Below are positions 1-11,200 of a stretch of DNA of 64,000 nucleotides, one piece after another. The translations under genes were made by a program, and so were the position numbers. Position 1 is the first letter of the stretch. Every line of letters begins with the position of its first letter. The notes beneath the pieces were generated by a model. That model did not search any database, had not been told where the DNA came from, and saw only the letters and a list, made by a program, of their open reading frames with translations. Source of the DNA: Sweltsa coloradensis (lineage: Eukaryota; Arthropoda; Insecta; Plecoptera; Chloroperlidae); assembly GCA_024449915.1 (NCBI GenBank), contig JAMZAV010000630.1, forward strand, positions 186,001 through 250,000, read 5' to 3'.

Positions 1-39
1 ACTGTTAAGTTTAATATTGATCTACTACATAGTACATAA

Positions 40-70
<31 letters not shown>

Positions 71-948
71 ATAGTCACTTAAAATAATGGTACATGTATA
101 CAATACTATAACTGTTCATCCAATATTTGGCACACTTAATTGAAGTATGTTGTATTACAATTACATCATTGATGAGAGATCTACAAGAAACATGAAATGC
201 AAGATGATAAAAATGTATGCAAAATTACAATTTTAAAAAGATTTGTAAATACAGTAAGACTGTATGAGTAGATGCATTACTTAAGAAAGAATAATGTTGT
301 AAATGGTGGGTATAAGGACCAATGCAGCCAAATTGGCTGTAGTTTTTTTGATAGTTTTGCTATCTACATTCCCAGTGGTAATGGAATGTGACGGGCAAGC
401 TTTGGAAGGGATTGGATGATCAAATCAAGGTATAGAGCTCAATTATTGTTGGCAATGACCAACATTGTGGCCTTTCATAATAAAAAATACATAATTCTAC
501 GTTCACATGTACATACTCACAATTATGTTTAAATGCTCTAGATAAATGCATTATGGACTTGCAGCCAATATATGGTTATGAACAAAAGAGTTTCATGGCA
601 GATACTATACTACATTTTCCCAATATTGTAAAGATATTGGCCGGCTGATAAGTGGAACCATATGCCCAGGGGCAAATATCACATGAAGATTACAAGTTTG
701 TGCTTCAAACTAACAAGCTAGTTGTTCAAGAGAGAATTTGCTTACTTTGTTTATACTATGATTTCTACTTCTTAATAACAGCCATGGTACGCAATGTGAT
801 TTTAAGATGATTGAAGATTGTTTTGAAGGTCCGTTTATTGTTGAAGAAGTCATTTTAGAGAGATTGTGTGAAGTATAAAGAAGAAGGTAATAGAATACTG
901 CACAAATGGTTCTTTCTTTAATAAGAGTAGGTAGGGCCTACTCAATAT
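1..948. other. Intergenic, no gene seen
   Basis: No exon-like sequence was found on either strand. An (ATT)n microsatellite occupies about 38-70. The rest is AT-rich single-copy-looking DNA. Confidence 0.5.
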
Positions 949-1422
949 TAGTGATGACATCGGTAGTAAATATTGGAGTCGACTCCGGAGCTTGGAACCG
1001 GGTAGGAGTCGACTCCCGATCCGCAATAAAAAAAAAAAAAATTTTTTTTTTTTTTTTTTGCAAGTTATTTTTAGCCCACTACTCTAGTTGCACAACGCTG
1101 TCCGCCGTTCCCCCCCCCCCCACACCTCGATGGCACTGTTACTTACTTTTTTGTGCCTAAAATCCCATAACTAACTCCACCCGCTAGCTTGCTTGTCTCT
1201 TGGCCCGGCCAAGACTCTCGCTGATTTTTTATGTTTACGTTTTGAGATAAGATAACGACTAACGAGACAACAAGTGCAATCTCATTCAATTTATCATTAA
1301 AAAAAATTTAAAAAAATTTAAAAAAAATTTTTTTTTTTTTGTGGGTCGACTCTTTGAAAATGGAGTCGACTCCGATAGAGTCTGGTAGGAGTCGGGTACC
1401 CGAGTACCCGATGTCATCCCTA
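949..1422. mobile_element. Short non-autonomous hAT-like element, GGAGTCGACTCC type
   Basis: The ends are inverted repeats: TAGTGATGACATCGG on the left, and TAGGGATGACATCGG when the right end is read on the minus strand. The flanking 8-mers CTCAATAT (941-948) and CTATATAT (1423-1430) agree at 6 of 8 bases, as expected for an eroded hAT target duplication. Near both ends it carries copies of the palindrome GGAGTCGACTCC. The middle is homopolymeric A and T with no transposase. Confidence 0.6.
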
Positions 1423-1424
1423 CT

Positions 1425-1492
1425 ATATATGTATATTATATTATATATATTATATATATATTATATATATATATATATAATATATATATTCA
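1425..1492. repeat. TA-rich simple repeat
   Basis: An imperfect run of TAT/ATA units directly abuts the right end of the hAT-like element at 949-1422. The element probably landed in or next to this low-complexity tract. Confidence 0.7.
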
Positions 1493-1710
1493 TTTTGTTT
1501 AACCTTGGTATTAGTGTAAGTGTATAGTAGTAGGATTTATGAGATTAAAAAGTTGTGAGGATTTTACAAAGCATATTATTGTTGTTTGTTAAAAACAATA
1601 AGTAGGCCTATTTCACTTTTACAACTCTCTTGATATTTAAGTTTCCTGTAAAATTATGAATCGAAGACATTTGACTAGAAACTACCATCAGATCTACAAA
1701 TTTATAATAA

Positions 1711-1911
1711 TTAAAACGTAACTTAAAAACTTATGACCGAGGCCACTACTTACTTAAAAACGAATTTTCGGGTGAAACTTCCTCACCCATCATCAGGTTG
1801 ATCAGGTTGATGAGTTGGCATCAACCTGATGATGGGTGAGGAAGTTTCACCCGAAAATTCGTTTTTAAGTAAGTAGTGGCCTCGGTCATAAGTTTTTAAG
1901 TTACGTTTTAA
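1711..1911. mobile_element. Near-perfect foldback (hairpin MITE), 92-bp arms
   Basis: The left arm 1711-1802 is the reverse complement of the right arm 1820-1911, with a 17-base loop that itself repeats part of the arm (CAGGTTGATGAG). The outer ends read TTAAAACGTAAC and GTTACGTTTTAA. There is no coding capacity. The near-identity of the arms implies recent origin or gene conversion. The superfamily is not clear because the terminal TTAA may be either target or element. Confidence 0.7.
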
Positions 1912-2326
1912 TATTGTTCCGGGCCAATAAGCTCTTTTTATAGAATACAAATTTATAAGTTTCATACTCAAGTTTTTTAAAAGTCACTACTGGTAGCTTA
2001 TAAAAATCTGGTCTCGTTTCTTGAAGACGGCTTGCGTTACCAAACACAAAATGTGCCTAAATGCTATACTATATTATTATGTACTTGCAAATATACTCAC
2101 AAAAACAGAAAAATCCTGTACTGAAACATAGTAAAGGGTGTACGTAAACATATGGTAATACGGATTCTGGCTCAGATTATAAGTTCAAGCATAAATGGCA
2201 TTGAGCTTCAGGGCTATTGCATTCATTTGAATATGGTTCTGTTTATGTTTCAGCTAGTAGATTAATGTGGTGTCCAGTGGAAATGTATATAAAACGTATA
2301 AAATACATTTCAATTCAATTGCTGAT

Positions 2327-2421
2327 GCTAATTTAAAGTTGTTAGTTACCTTAATTCACAACGCGTTTCGTCCTTTGCTGCTGTCGAGGATTAAGGAACC
2401 ACATAACAACTTTAAATTAGC
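2327..2421. repeat. Small inverted repeat
   Basis: GCTAATTTAAAGTTGTTA at the left end is matched by its reverse complement at the right end. About 60 bp lie between them, including a second weaker pairing (CCTTAAT/ATTAAGG). This is probably a decayed miniature element. Confidence 0.5.
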
Positions 2422-3738
2422 TGCAGTTGTCATCAACAGGTGAAAAGTTTTGTTGCCCCCAGCCCTTCAGGCTGGGCTTTATGTTCTCTATAGTTCCCAA
2501 CTGTCAACCCTGTTTCCATACTATACAAACTAGCGCGTTGGCTGTTCTCCAACTAATTGTAATTGCTGCTGCTCAGTCATTTTCCGTTTTATTTTTATTG
2601 TTACTGCTAGAGATGGGAACATTTAACCCCTTGAACTAATCACATTTAAATGGTTTTAAAGCCAATTTAAATGTTTTCTTTCGGGCCCATTTTTAAAGCA
2701 CAACTTATTAATTCTATGCACTGTTTTGTGCGGTGCACCCCTCCCCGAGGGTACTTTATGATACAAGTCGGGCGCTCTGTTTGCAGCGTCGTATTGCTCA
2801 CCAGTAGCCAGCCACATGCCGCACGGAACTATGTATTTATTGCGCAATTGTTGCAAATTGTAAACATCGGACATAATAACATTGCACCAATATTTAAATG
2901 AATGACTTGCGTACCAGTAAAAATGTATTTATTTTTACTTGACTGAACATGAGACAAATTTGATTTAACATTTAACCAACCACTTATTAAACCATCCCAT
3001 CCCTGCTTACTGCAAAGAAAACTGTGTACTACGGTTTTAAAACTTATTGGCGGAGATAATAATAGTACATATCTACGTAGGAGGAGAACCAAAAGAGGTA
3101 GCATGCCGCTCGAATGAAACTCTTTACTTCAGGAGGTCGCCAGGCAACAGCCACGAGAAATCCTGACTAAAGGATTTTTAAAGGTTATCCTATGTCATAG
3201 AGGCAAATGCTGGAATTAAATCCTACCAACGGCCCTTGGCCATTTTTCTCATTTTCCTTAACTGACCGAATACTATTGACTACCTATTTAGTCATCTGAA
3301 ATGTGTCACACTAGGTCAACTGAATGTACCCTCAGTAGAAATTTCTATAAAACAAGGGTAGGGCAAAATCATTTTTATTTACTTGTTTTATTTTGTAGGC
3401 TTGATAGAATCCTTGTTAGTAATTGGGAAAGGCTTACTGCATAATACTAGTAGGTGCATATGTGATTGTCTTCTACTAAATCCAAATTCTAGCTTTATTC
3501 TTAAAATAATACATAGCACATTTTGAACTTAAAAAACTTGTAGCAGTACCTTATTTGTATTAATATTATAAGTTTAACAATTATTTATTATTATTACTTA
3601 GTATAAATTTGGTATGGATATTTTAAAGCTCATTTTAATGTATACTACGCACTTCACACAATCAAAATGAAATCTTGTGAATTACGATAATATCTTTATC
3701 AGTTGAGTGAGTTGTCAGCTCTTGCAAGCTAGTATTAG
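2422..3738. other. No gene seen
   Basis: Only short accidental reading frames are present here, with none of the splice signals or conserved peptide strings that mark the real exons elsewhere in the window. Confidence 0.4.
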
Positions 3739-4157
3739 TAGGGACGCACATCAATACTTTTTTCATTATCGATTATCGAAATGAAAATGCCATTATCACC
3801 AATAAAAAATTCAAGCCCATTCCGACATCTCTAGATGGAATCTCAAATGTGGTAAATAAAATTCAGAACAATATACCTAATCTCATGCCACTCACTGCCC
3901 AATCCTGTGTTGTTTTAGTTTTTACCTCCCGCTATCGGCTAAGTTTACTCCCGAACATAAATCTCGACTCTCGAGTAAGAAACCTTGTTACCTATATCTC
4001 TGTCTGCCCAAGCGGGAAAAACGAATTACGTACTTTAGGCCGTTTTCAACAATTATTGATATTTTAACTATCAATAATGACTTTTAATAATCGATTATCG
4101 AGATTTTATCCAATATTGATTATCGATGGATAATATCGATTATCGTGTGCATCCCTA
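3739..4157. mobile_element. Non-autonomous hAT-like element, TCGATTATCGA type
   Basis: A perfect 8-bp target duplication AGTATTAG flanks the element (3731-3738 and 4158-4165). The termini are TAGGGACGCACA and, on the minus strand, TAGGGATGCACACG. The subterminal zones at both ends are crowded with ATCGATTATCGA-like palindromes. It is 419 bp with no transposase frame. It lies just beyond the 3' end of GPSM2. Confidence 0.8.
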
Positions 4158-4452
4158 AGTATTAGTAAATTAGTTTTAGCTTATTTTAGCATGGATAGGG
4201 AGCTCCTTGGATAGAAACATGGTACCTGTTCTAGCTTGCATGGTTCAGGACTCGGGTATAGCGGAGGAACAGAGATTCTTAGTTTTGTTTGTTGGAGGTG
4301 GATTCTGAAGAGGCCTAGTTATTAATCCCGGCTTGTTGTTCCATAGTTTCATGTCATTCTACGATAACGTAATGAAATTGGAACAAGCAACCAATCATTC
4401 ATCAACCAAGTTTGGATGTATGATCTAATGAGCCAGGAGCAGATAGCATTAA

Positions 4453-5220
4453 TCATTTTTTCTTATCTTTTCTACTATTGGATTGGCTGTTCGCATTATT
4501 GAGCCTGTTTTCTACTAGCGGAGGTTGTTTACTGGATGGGACAGTTGCTCGTTGGTCTTCCATTCTTCCAGATTGCAATCTCATGATGAGGGAGAAGAAG
4601 TCCTCGTCAGGGACGGTGGCACCCCTAGTGGGAGGCGGTGGAGCCTCTTCCTCAAGGTCAACGTCGCCGGGGAGCGAACTGCGCTGGTCTTCGAGCCGTG
4701 ACCCCTGGCAACGCATCAACATCTCCAGGAACGTGTCGTCCGGAGTGTTTGCGTCTGCCATCGACAGCCGCTGTAACATTTGCGACTGTGCCGGCGGGTG
4801 GAGACCCGGAAGATGTGGGAGCTCCACACGCTGCTCATCCATGCGCTTGCTCTGCATTCCGGCTATCATGTCCAGCAGATCTTCCTGAGGGCGAGAAGGT
4901 TCTCCGTTCTGTTTACTACTCGCAAAACTATTCGCAACCAACCCTCTATTGCCAGGATTATTTGAAATAACCGGTATGTGATTACTGGATGCGCTGTTGT
5001 GATTCTTTCTCGGAGCTAGTCGTTGGTTTTCTTTGTTTTCTGTCACTACCAGAGAACACCGTTGGTCGTCCATTCTCTTCGACTGGAACTGGGATAACAG
5101 ATCGAAGAAGGATTCTTCGTCATCCAGGTGATCAGGCTCATCTGGGTTGGACATCGCTCCAGCTTGCAAGTTACTTGCCGGGCCTGTAGTGCCATTACCT
5201 CGTTTGCCATCCGGAGTGAG
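4453..5220 (-). CDS. GPSM2: GPSM2 last coding exon: four GoLoco motifs
   Basis: This exon begins after the acceptor TTCTAG with LTPDGKRGNG and ends at a TAA stop after a lysine-rich tail (KDKKK). It encodes four GoLoco/GPR motifs in sequence: ESFFDLLSQFQSKRMDDQR, EDLLDMIAGMQSKRMDEQR, DTFLEMLMRCQGSRLEDQR and DEDFFSLIMRLQSGRMEDQR. Each keeps the terminal D/E-Q-R whose arginine contacts the nucleotide in G-alpha-i/GDP complexes. Proline- and serine-rich spacers separate them. It is 768 nt and in phase 0. Confidence 0.95.
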   Translation of the reverse strand, partial: LTPDGKRGNGTTGPASNLQAGAMSNPDEPDHLDDEESFFDLLSQFQSKRMDDQRCSLVVTENKENQRLAPRKNHNSASSNHIPVISNNPGNRGLVANSFASSKQNGEPSRPQEDLLDMIAGMQSKRMDEQRVELPHLPGLHPPAQSQMLQRLSMADANTPDDTFLEMLMRCQGSRLEDQRSSLPGDVDLEEEAPPPPTRGATVPDEDFFSLIMRLQSGRMEDQRATVPSSKQPPLVENRLNNANSQSNSRKDKKK

Positions 5221-8200
5221 CTAGAATTAAATCACACCTAAATTACAGTACCTACATTAAAGAAGCCCACCACAAATCATATAATCAAATCACTTTTACA
5301 TTTAAAAAAAAGTAAAAAGAAAAACACATCGTTAAATCTAGGCCAATACCAATACGACACGTATTGCGTACCGTACCTAGGCTATAGCTAGTTAGTATCA
5401 GTCGGAACTAGATTTTCCATGTTTACAAAGTCTAATCCAGAACATGGTGTGTAGGTCTAGTAGGTAAAAGTCGTCAATAACGGGGGAGGTAAATAGTAGG
5501 CCTAAGTACTAAATAGTAGTAAGGTTTTATTTCAGGGCTACTATGTAATCTTGAACTAAATCAACATTATCAGTACTCAATTGTGACCTTCGAGTTAAAT
5601 GTATGATAACATGATTAATGTTAGATGATTTTAGATTGATTGATTTTTTCCAATTAACCCTAGTTCTAAACACTAGGGCTGTGCGAGTACTCGAATATTC
5701 GAGTACGAGTCGAGTTCACGGCGAGTTCGAACAAATTCGAGTTTCATTTATTTTGAACTCGAATATTCGAACGTCGGTAAAAACAGCATTTTCATTTACC
5801 GACCCGTCAAAAGTTACGTGTTTCTTCCGTTAGATAGCAGCATACGCGGCAAAGTTCGTGATACACGATAGTCGAACTCCTTCTGACGTGAAACTCGTTA
5901 TGATTGGCCGGCTGAACTTTGCGAGATCCAATTGGAGCTAGTCATACGTCACATGCGAGCGTTGATTGGCTGTTTTTGTGAAATAATTCACGTCTACCGT
6001 GTATCACCACTTTTGTGTCCGAGATGTATGTTGACAACAAAAATGGCCACGATTCACGAGGCGAGAGCAGAGCAACCAGATGATTCGTAAAAATTTGCGG
6101 CGGACTAGGCTAGGCTTAGGCGTAATTTCTTCTCTAAAGCATAGGCCTAGCATAAAATACAATTTTGAAATATTCATGAGATGGAACACTTGTCACAATG
6201 CAGGTAAACATTCAAACAACACTGCGTGACATTACCATTGACAACAGGTAGGCCTAGGGCCTAGTAGCACAGTACAATTGCTAGTAGGCCTAGGCCTAGC
6301 CTAGCCTAGTTGCCAGGATTTCTTCTGGTCAAGATTAGGCCTAGTATATTTTACCGATCTTAGGCCCTAGCTAGGCTTACAAACTCACATTGCCATACCA
6401 AAATGCACCCAGCACTAGACCTAGCCTATGGCACCCTTCAAACCAAGGTTAGTTGTAGGCCTAGCTAGGCCCTAGGTCTCCATAACCAAAAATATTTAAC
6501 CCAGAAGGTAGGCCTAGGCCTAGGCTTTAAAACTGAAGAATTTGTTTGATAGGCCTAGTAGAAAGTCTGAAATAAAGAATACATTTTCTCAATTTGGAAA
6601 TAAACTCGATTTAAATATAAATAAAATAAATATCTATAAAATAAAATAAAAAAAATAATTAGGCCCAACATCATTATAAATTAATTTTTAAATGAACTCG
6701 AATTGAACTCGAATTGAACTCGAAAACCGAACATTTGACTGAACTCGAACTCGTACTCGACTCGAATTGAAATCTCCCGTTCGCACAGCCCTACTAAACA
6801 CACTTAAACAAATCAAATCTTGGATTCCCACTACTGTAGCTTTACAATAATTTTATATTAACAATCAGGCTAGTACCTAGTTAATAATTGCATGCAGGTT
6901 ATTTGAACAAACTTCCAATATAAAATTATGTTAGAGGTCTACCTACCATTTAACAATAGGTACTATTCAAATACTACAGGCGGCCTAACCTACGCCTCAG
7001 CATGCATGAATTAATTGAAACTCTACGAAGAGACCAACTTTCTCATGAAATCAAATTATGTTGTGTAGGCTATTATTAATTATGTTATGGGGTATATAAC
7101 TGAAAAATGTATTCTTCCATCCCTAGGGTAGTAACTATTAATGCAAATTTATGTTATTCAATGAAATAAGTCTCCTACACTACAAAATCCCTGGCCAAAA
7201 GTCAAAATGAACCCAGACAAGTTGCAGGCAATGTAGGCCTAGGTTAAATTACATGAATCCACATCCCTTGGAGTCGTACGCTTACGACTTGCGCCCAACT
7301 TCATAAGCAGCTAAGGTAAATCCTAGATATATCACACAATCTCATGCACTAGTGCCTTGTATTTTAAATGGTTAATTCATGCAGTTATAAAAAAGAGATT
7401 CTACACATTAGAACAGCGTGTCAAGAAATAGGAAATGTTAGTTATTAGTGTATTACCTCTCTCCAGGCAATGTACCACCACCATCAGGCACAGGATAATA
7501 ATAACACATTTACCACACCTTGATCAGGTCGAGCTGTTCCATACTCTGTCTCCTCACCCTGTATCTGTGGATTCCGGGCGACGGCTGGTCGGAAACAATG
7601 TTGTTTAACAATACTAGACTGTCGGGCGAGATGTCACCGCTGGGTAGGCCAAGCACCTTGCGTAGGTCGGACACGTTCATCTGGGCGGTCGCCTGGCCCA
7701 TTGGATCACCTAGCTGTAGGTGCGGAATAAATAGACGTTTAACTTTTTGAAGAATTAAATCATAAAAAAGTATATCTAATTTTACATGTGACCAGTGTGT
7801 TCGAGCGATTAAACAATATATCCCGACCTTACCTAGCTACAAACATGTAGGCTATAAATATATGTAGTGGGTAGTTGTCGTGAAACCCTTTTAAAATGAA
7901 CTGATATAGTAAAATAAGGTGGCCAGACGTACCGGTTTGACTGGTCTGGTATAGTCCCGTTTTCAGAACATTTGTACTGGTGTTCTGACTCATTAAAATG
8001 ACGTATTTGTACCAGTTTGCAATATGAAGGGAAGTCCCAAATAAGCATATAATTGGATGAGCAAAGCGAAGACTTCAATTTCACTGAACCCCAAAAAATT
8101 TAGCTCGGGTTTTTTTTTTTTTTTTTTTGTATTTTTGTCTGTTTGTTCGCTCTCTACCGGGCAAACGGCATATGCGATCTTGATGAAAATTTGACAGGAC

Positions 8201-11200
8201 CTTCGAAATCTCTGAACTTAGACTTGCCACGTTTTTGGGTACAATCGAAGAAAATATTTCTCATGAATATCGTACTTTTACGATTTTTTTTCGATTTTTA
8301 GTGCTTTATTTTCGTGACATTTGGGCAGATTCTGATCAAACGGGTGGGGCTACAACGTTCATATTTCACATGGACATTAAGGTTATGGTGATGTATTGCT
8401 TTTTGAAAGAAAAAGTTAAAAAGTTAGCCAGAATCCATAGAATAAAGGTTTTAGGTTTATTGGATGAGCGTAGCGAAGATTCCATTTCACTACACTGGAG
8501 AAAAAAATCCGGATTTTTTTTTTTTTCTGTATTTTTGTCTGTTTGTTAACACGATTCCGGCTAAACCGATACTCCGATTGCGATGAAATTTTATGGAGGT
8601 CTTCGAAATCTCTGAACTTAGAACTGCCACGTTTTTGAGCACAATCGGAAAATTATTTCTCATGAAAATCGCAATTTTACGATTTTTTTCGATTTTTTTA
8701 AAAAATTTCTTCGACTTATAACACCTACATGCTTTATCCGATTGTAATGATTTTTTCACAGAACCTTTATTTTATGAACTAGGAAAACGCTTAAGTCCCG
8801 CCGCGTTGTTGGATGAGCGTAATTCATTGAGCTACCATGTGTTATGTGGATTTTCTGTTGTTCTGTGAAAAAATCATTTCAGTTGAAGATTTTTTTTTAA
8901 AAAAATTAATTTAAATTAAATAAAAAAATAAACTTTAATCTTTAATTTTTTTAATTAATCGTAATTTTAAAAAAGAAAAAAATCGTAAATTTTCGATTTT
9001 CATAAGAAATAATTATTCGATTGTGCTCAAATTTCACACGAATATGTTAATTCATAAAATTAAGGTTCTGTGAAAAAATCATTAAATTCGGATAAAGCAT
9101 GTAGGTGTTGTAAGTCGAAGAAATTTTTAAAAAATTGGAAAAATCGTAAAATTGCAATTTTCATGATAAATAATTTTCCGATTGTGCTTAGAGTGTGTGT
9201 TTAGAGATTTCGAAGACCTCCATAAAATTTCATCGCAATCGGAGTATCGGTTTAGCCGGAATCGTGTTAACAAACAGACAAAAATACATAAAAAAAAAGA
9301 AAAAAAAAAAAAACATTCCGGATTTTTTTCTCCAGTGTAGTGAAATGGAATCTTCGCTTCGCTCGCTACGCTCATCCAATTAATATATTCGCGTAAAATT
9401 TGAGCGCAATCGAAAAATTATTTCTTATAAAAATCGAAATTTTACTTGATTTTTCTTTTTTAAAACAATTCTTTGACTTTTTACACCAATATGCTCTATC
9501 CGATTGTAATGATTTTTTCACAGAACCTTAATCTTATGAATTAATATATTCTTGTGAAATTTGAGCACAATCGAATAACTATTTCTTATGAAAATCGAAA
9601 TCTTACGATTTTTTTCTTTTTTAAAATTACGATTAATTAAAAAAATTAAAGATAAAAGTTTATTTTTTATTTAATTTATATTAATTTAAAAAAATCTTCA
9701 ACTGAGTAATGATTTTTTCACAGAACAACAGAAAATCCATATAACACATGGTATCTCAATTCTCAATGCACCAATTACGCTCATCCAACAACGCGGCGGA
9801 ACTTAAGCGTTTCCTAGTAATAACAATTAACAAGTAACAATAGAAACTTGACAACAGTCACCTACAATGCATTCACAAAGCACTTGCAAAGGAAAAGTGG
9901 TCCCACGCAAACTAAAAACTTACAAAAAAGCTCATCCATCAACGCGGCGGGACTTTAGCGTTTTCCTAGTAATAACAACATTTTCATGAACAGGTTTATT
10001 GACAAACTAAAACCGCATAGGTTAGACTTTTTACCTCCTTTGATATGTCCAAGTGTTTGGAAGCAAAGTAAAGTGCTTTTTCGTGATTTCCCATTGCCGA
10101 GTGAGCATTCCCCAGACTCCAGCACGCTCGGCCCTCCCCAACTCGGTCCATCAGCTGCTGTGCGATGATCAAGTGTCTGAGATGATATTCCACAGCAGTT
10201 GGGTAATCTCGTAGTAGGGTGAACGTGTTGCCAAGACTGTAGCAGGCTTGCGCCTCGACAGCACGATCACCCAGTTCCTGAGCAAGCACCAGAGTACGCC
10301 TGCAACAACCAGATGCATTTGATAATGGTATGCAGTTGGACAAATTAAAGTTGTTCTTTGCTATAATAAACACAGAAATATCAAAAAGTGGGTGGGACTC
10401 GGATCAGTTATTGAAAACTATTAACAATTGCCAATGGACATATAAATAACTAGGGATGCAAACGATTAATCGGTAATGAAAATTTCAATATTATAAAATA
10501 TTATTTAAAGGCATATTGTCACCTAAAACGAAGTAACTATTATTTCCAAGAATGCCTACAAAAAATAAGAATTCCGTAATATTTGGCATCTATGGGTGAT
10601 GCCCGCTCCCATCCTTCAATGGGTTGTTTTGACGCAAGCCCGGGGGCATGTGACGTTCGTGGTGGTCAACGGATCGAGCGGCGAGGCTCGCTGCTCTAGT
10701 AGGCCTACGCGGTACCTGCAGTTATGGGTTGACAGTGTCTGCATGGAGTCTTTGTCACTAGTTTTGAGTACTGCTTTTATTTTTCAGTGTAATTTGTTGA
10801 ATATGATATTAGTGGTTACATTCATCATTGTAGTATTATGGGTAATGCAAGTGACTGCAGGCTACAAACTATGTAAAAGTTTCCTAAGCAGGAGTATGTA
10901 TGTGTTCGACCGTGTAATTCACGTGTACATATTGTTGTAAATAGACTATAGTGTCAATGTCGCACAAGAAAATAAACATGGTGCCACAAGATAACATGGC
11001 ACTGTGTAGTAAAATATTTGCTAGTACAGTGTATACGTTTTCACCGTTTTCCAAAGAAGGACAAATCTCCTTGCGAGATACAAATCCTGGCTAGCAAAAA
11101 TTAAACGGGATAAATTAGTAAAGACATACCCGAGTATATTCCGAAAATTTTGTTGGTTACAATGAAATTGCTAACAGTCTGAAAATAAAAAGGGAAATGT

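Larger units (their letters stand above)
8053..9969 (+). mobile_element. Outer Helitron-like element A (hosts two nested copies)
   Basis: It starts A|TTGGATGAGC at 8053 and ends CTAG|T at 9969, after the hairpin AACGC...GCGTT. Its own sequence is 8053-8459 plus 9818-9969 (about 559 bp); the rest is element B. The body matches the reverse complement of 50139-50490 over most of its length. It is non-coding and lies in a GPSM2 intron. Confidence 0.65.

Noticed and set aside
4478..4970. Plus-strand open frames of 110-136 codons over the GoLoco exon
   Set aside because: They are the complement of a clearly conserved minus-strand exon and carry no recognisable motif.
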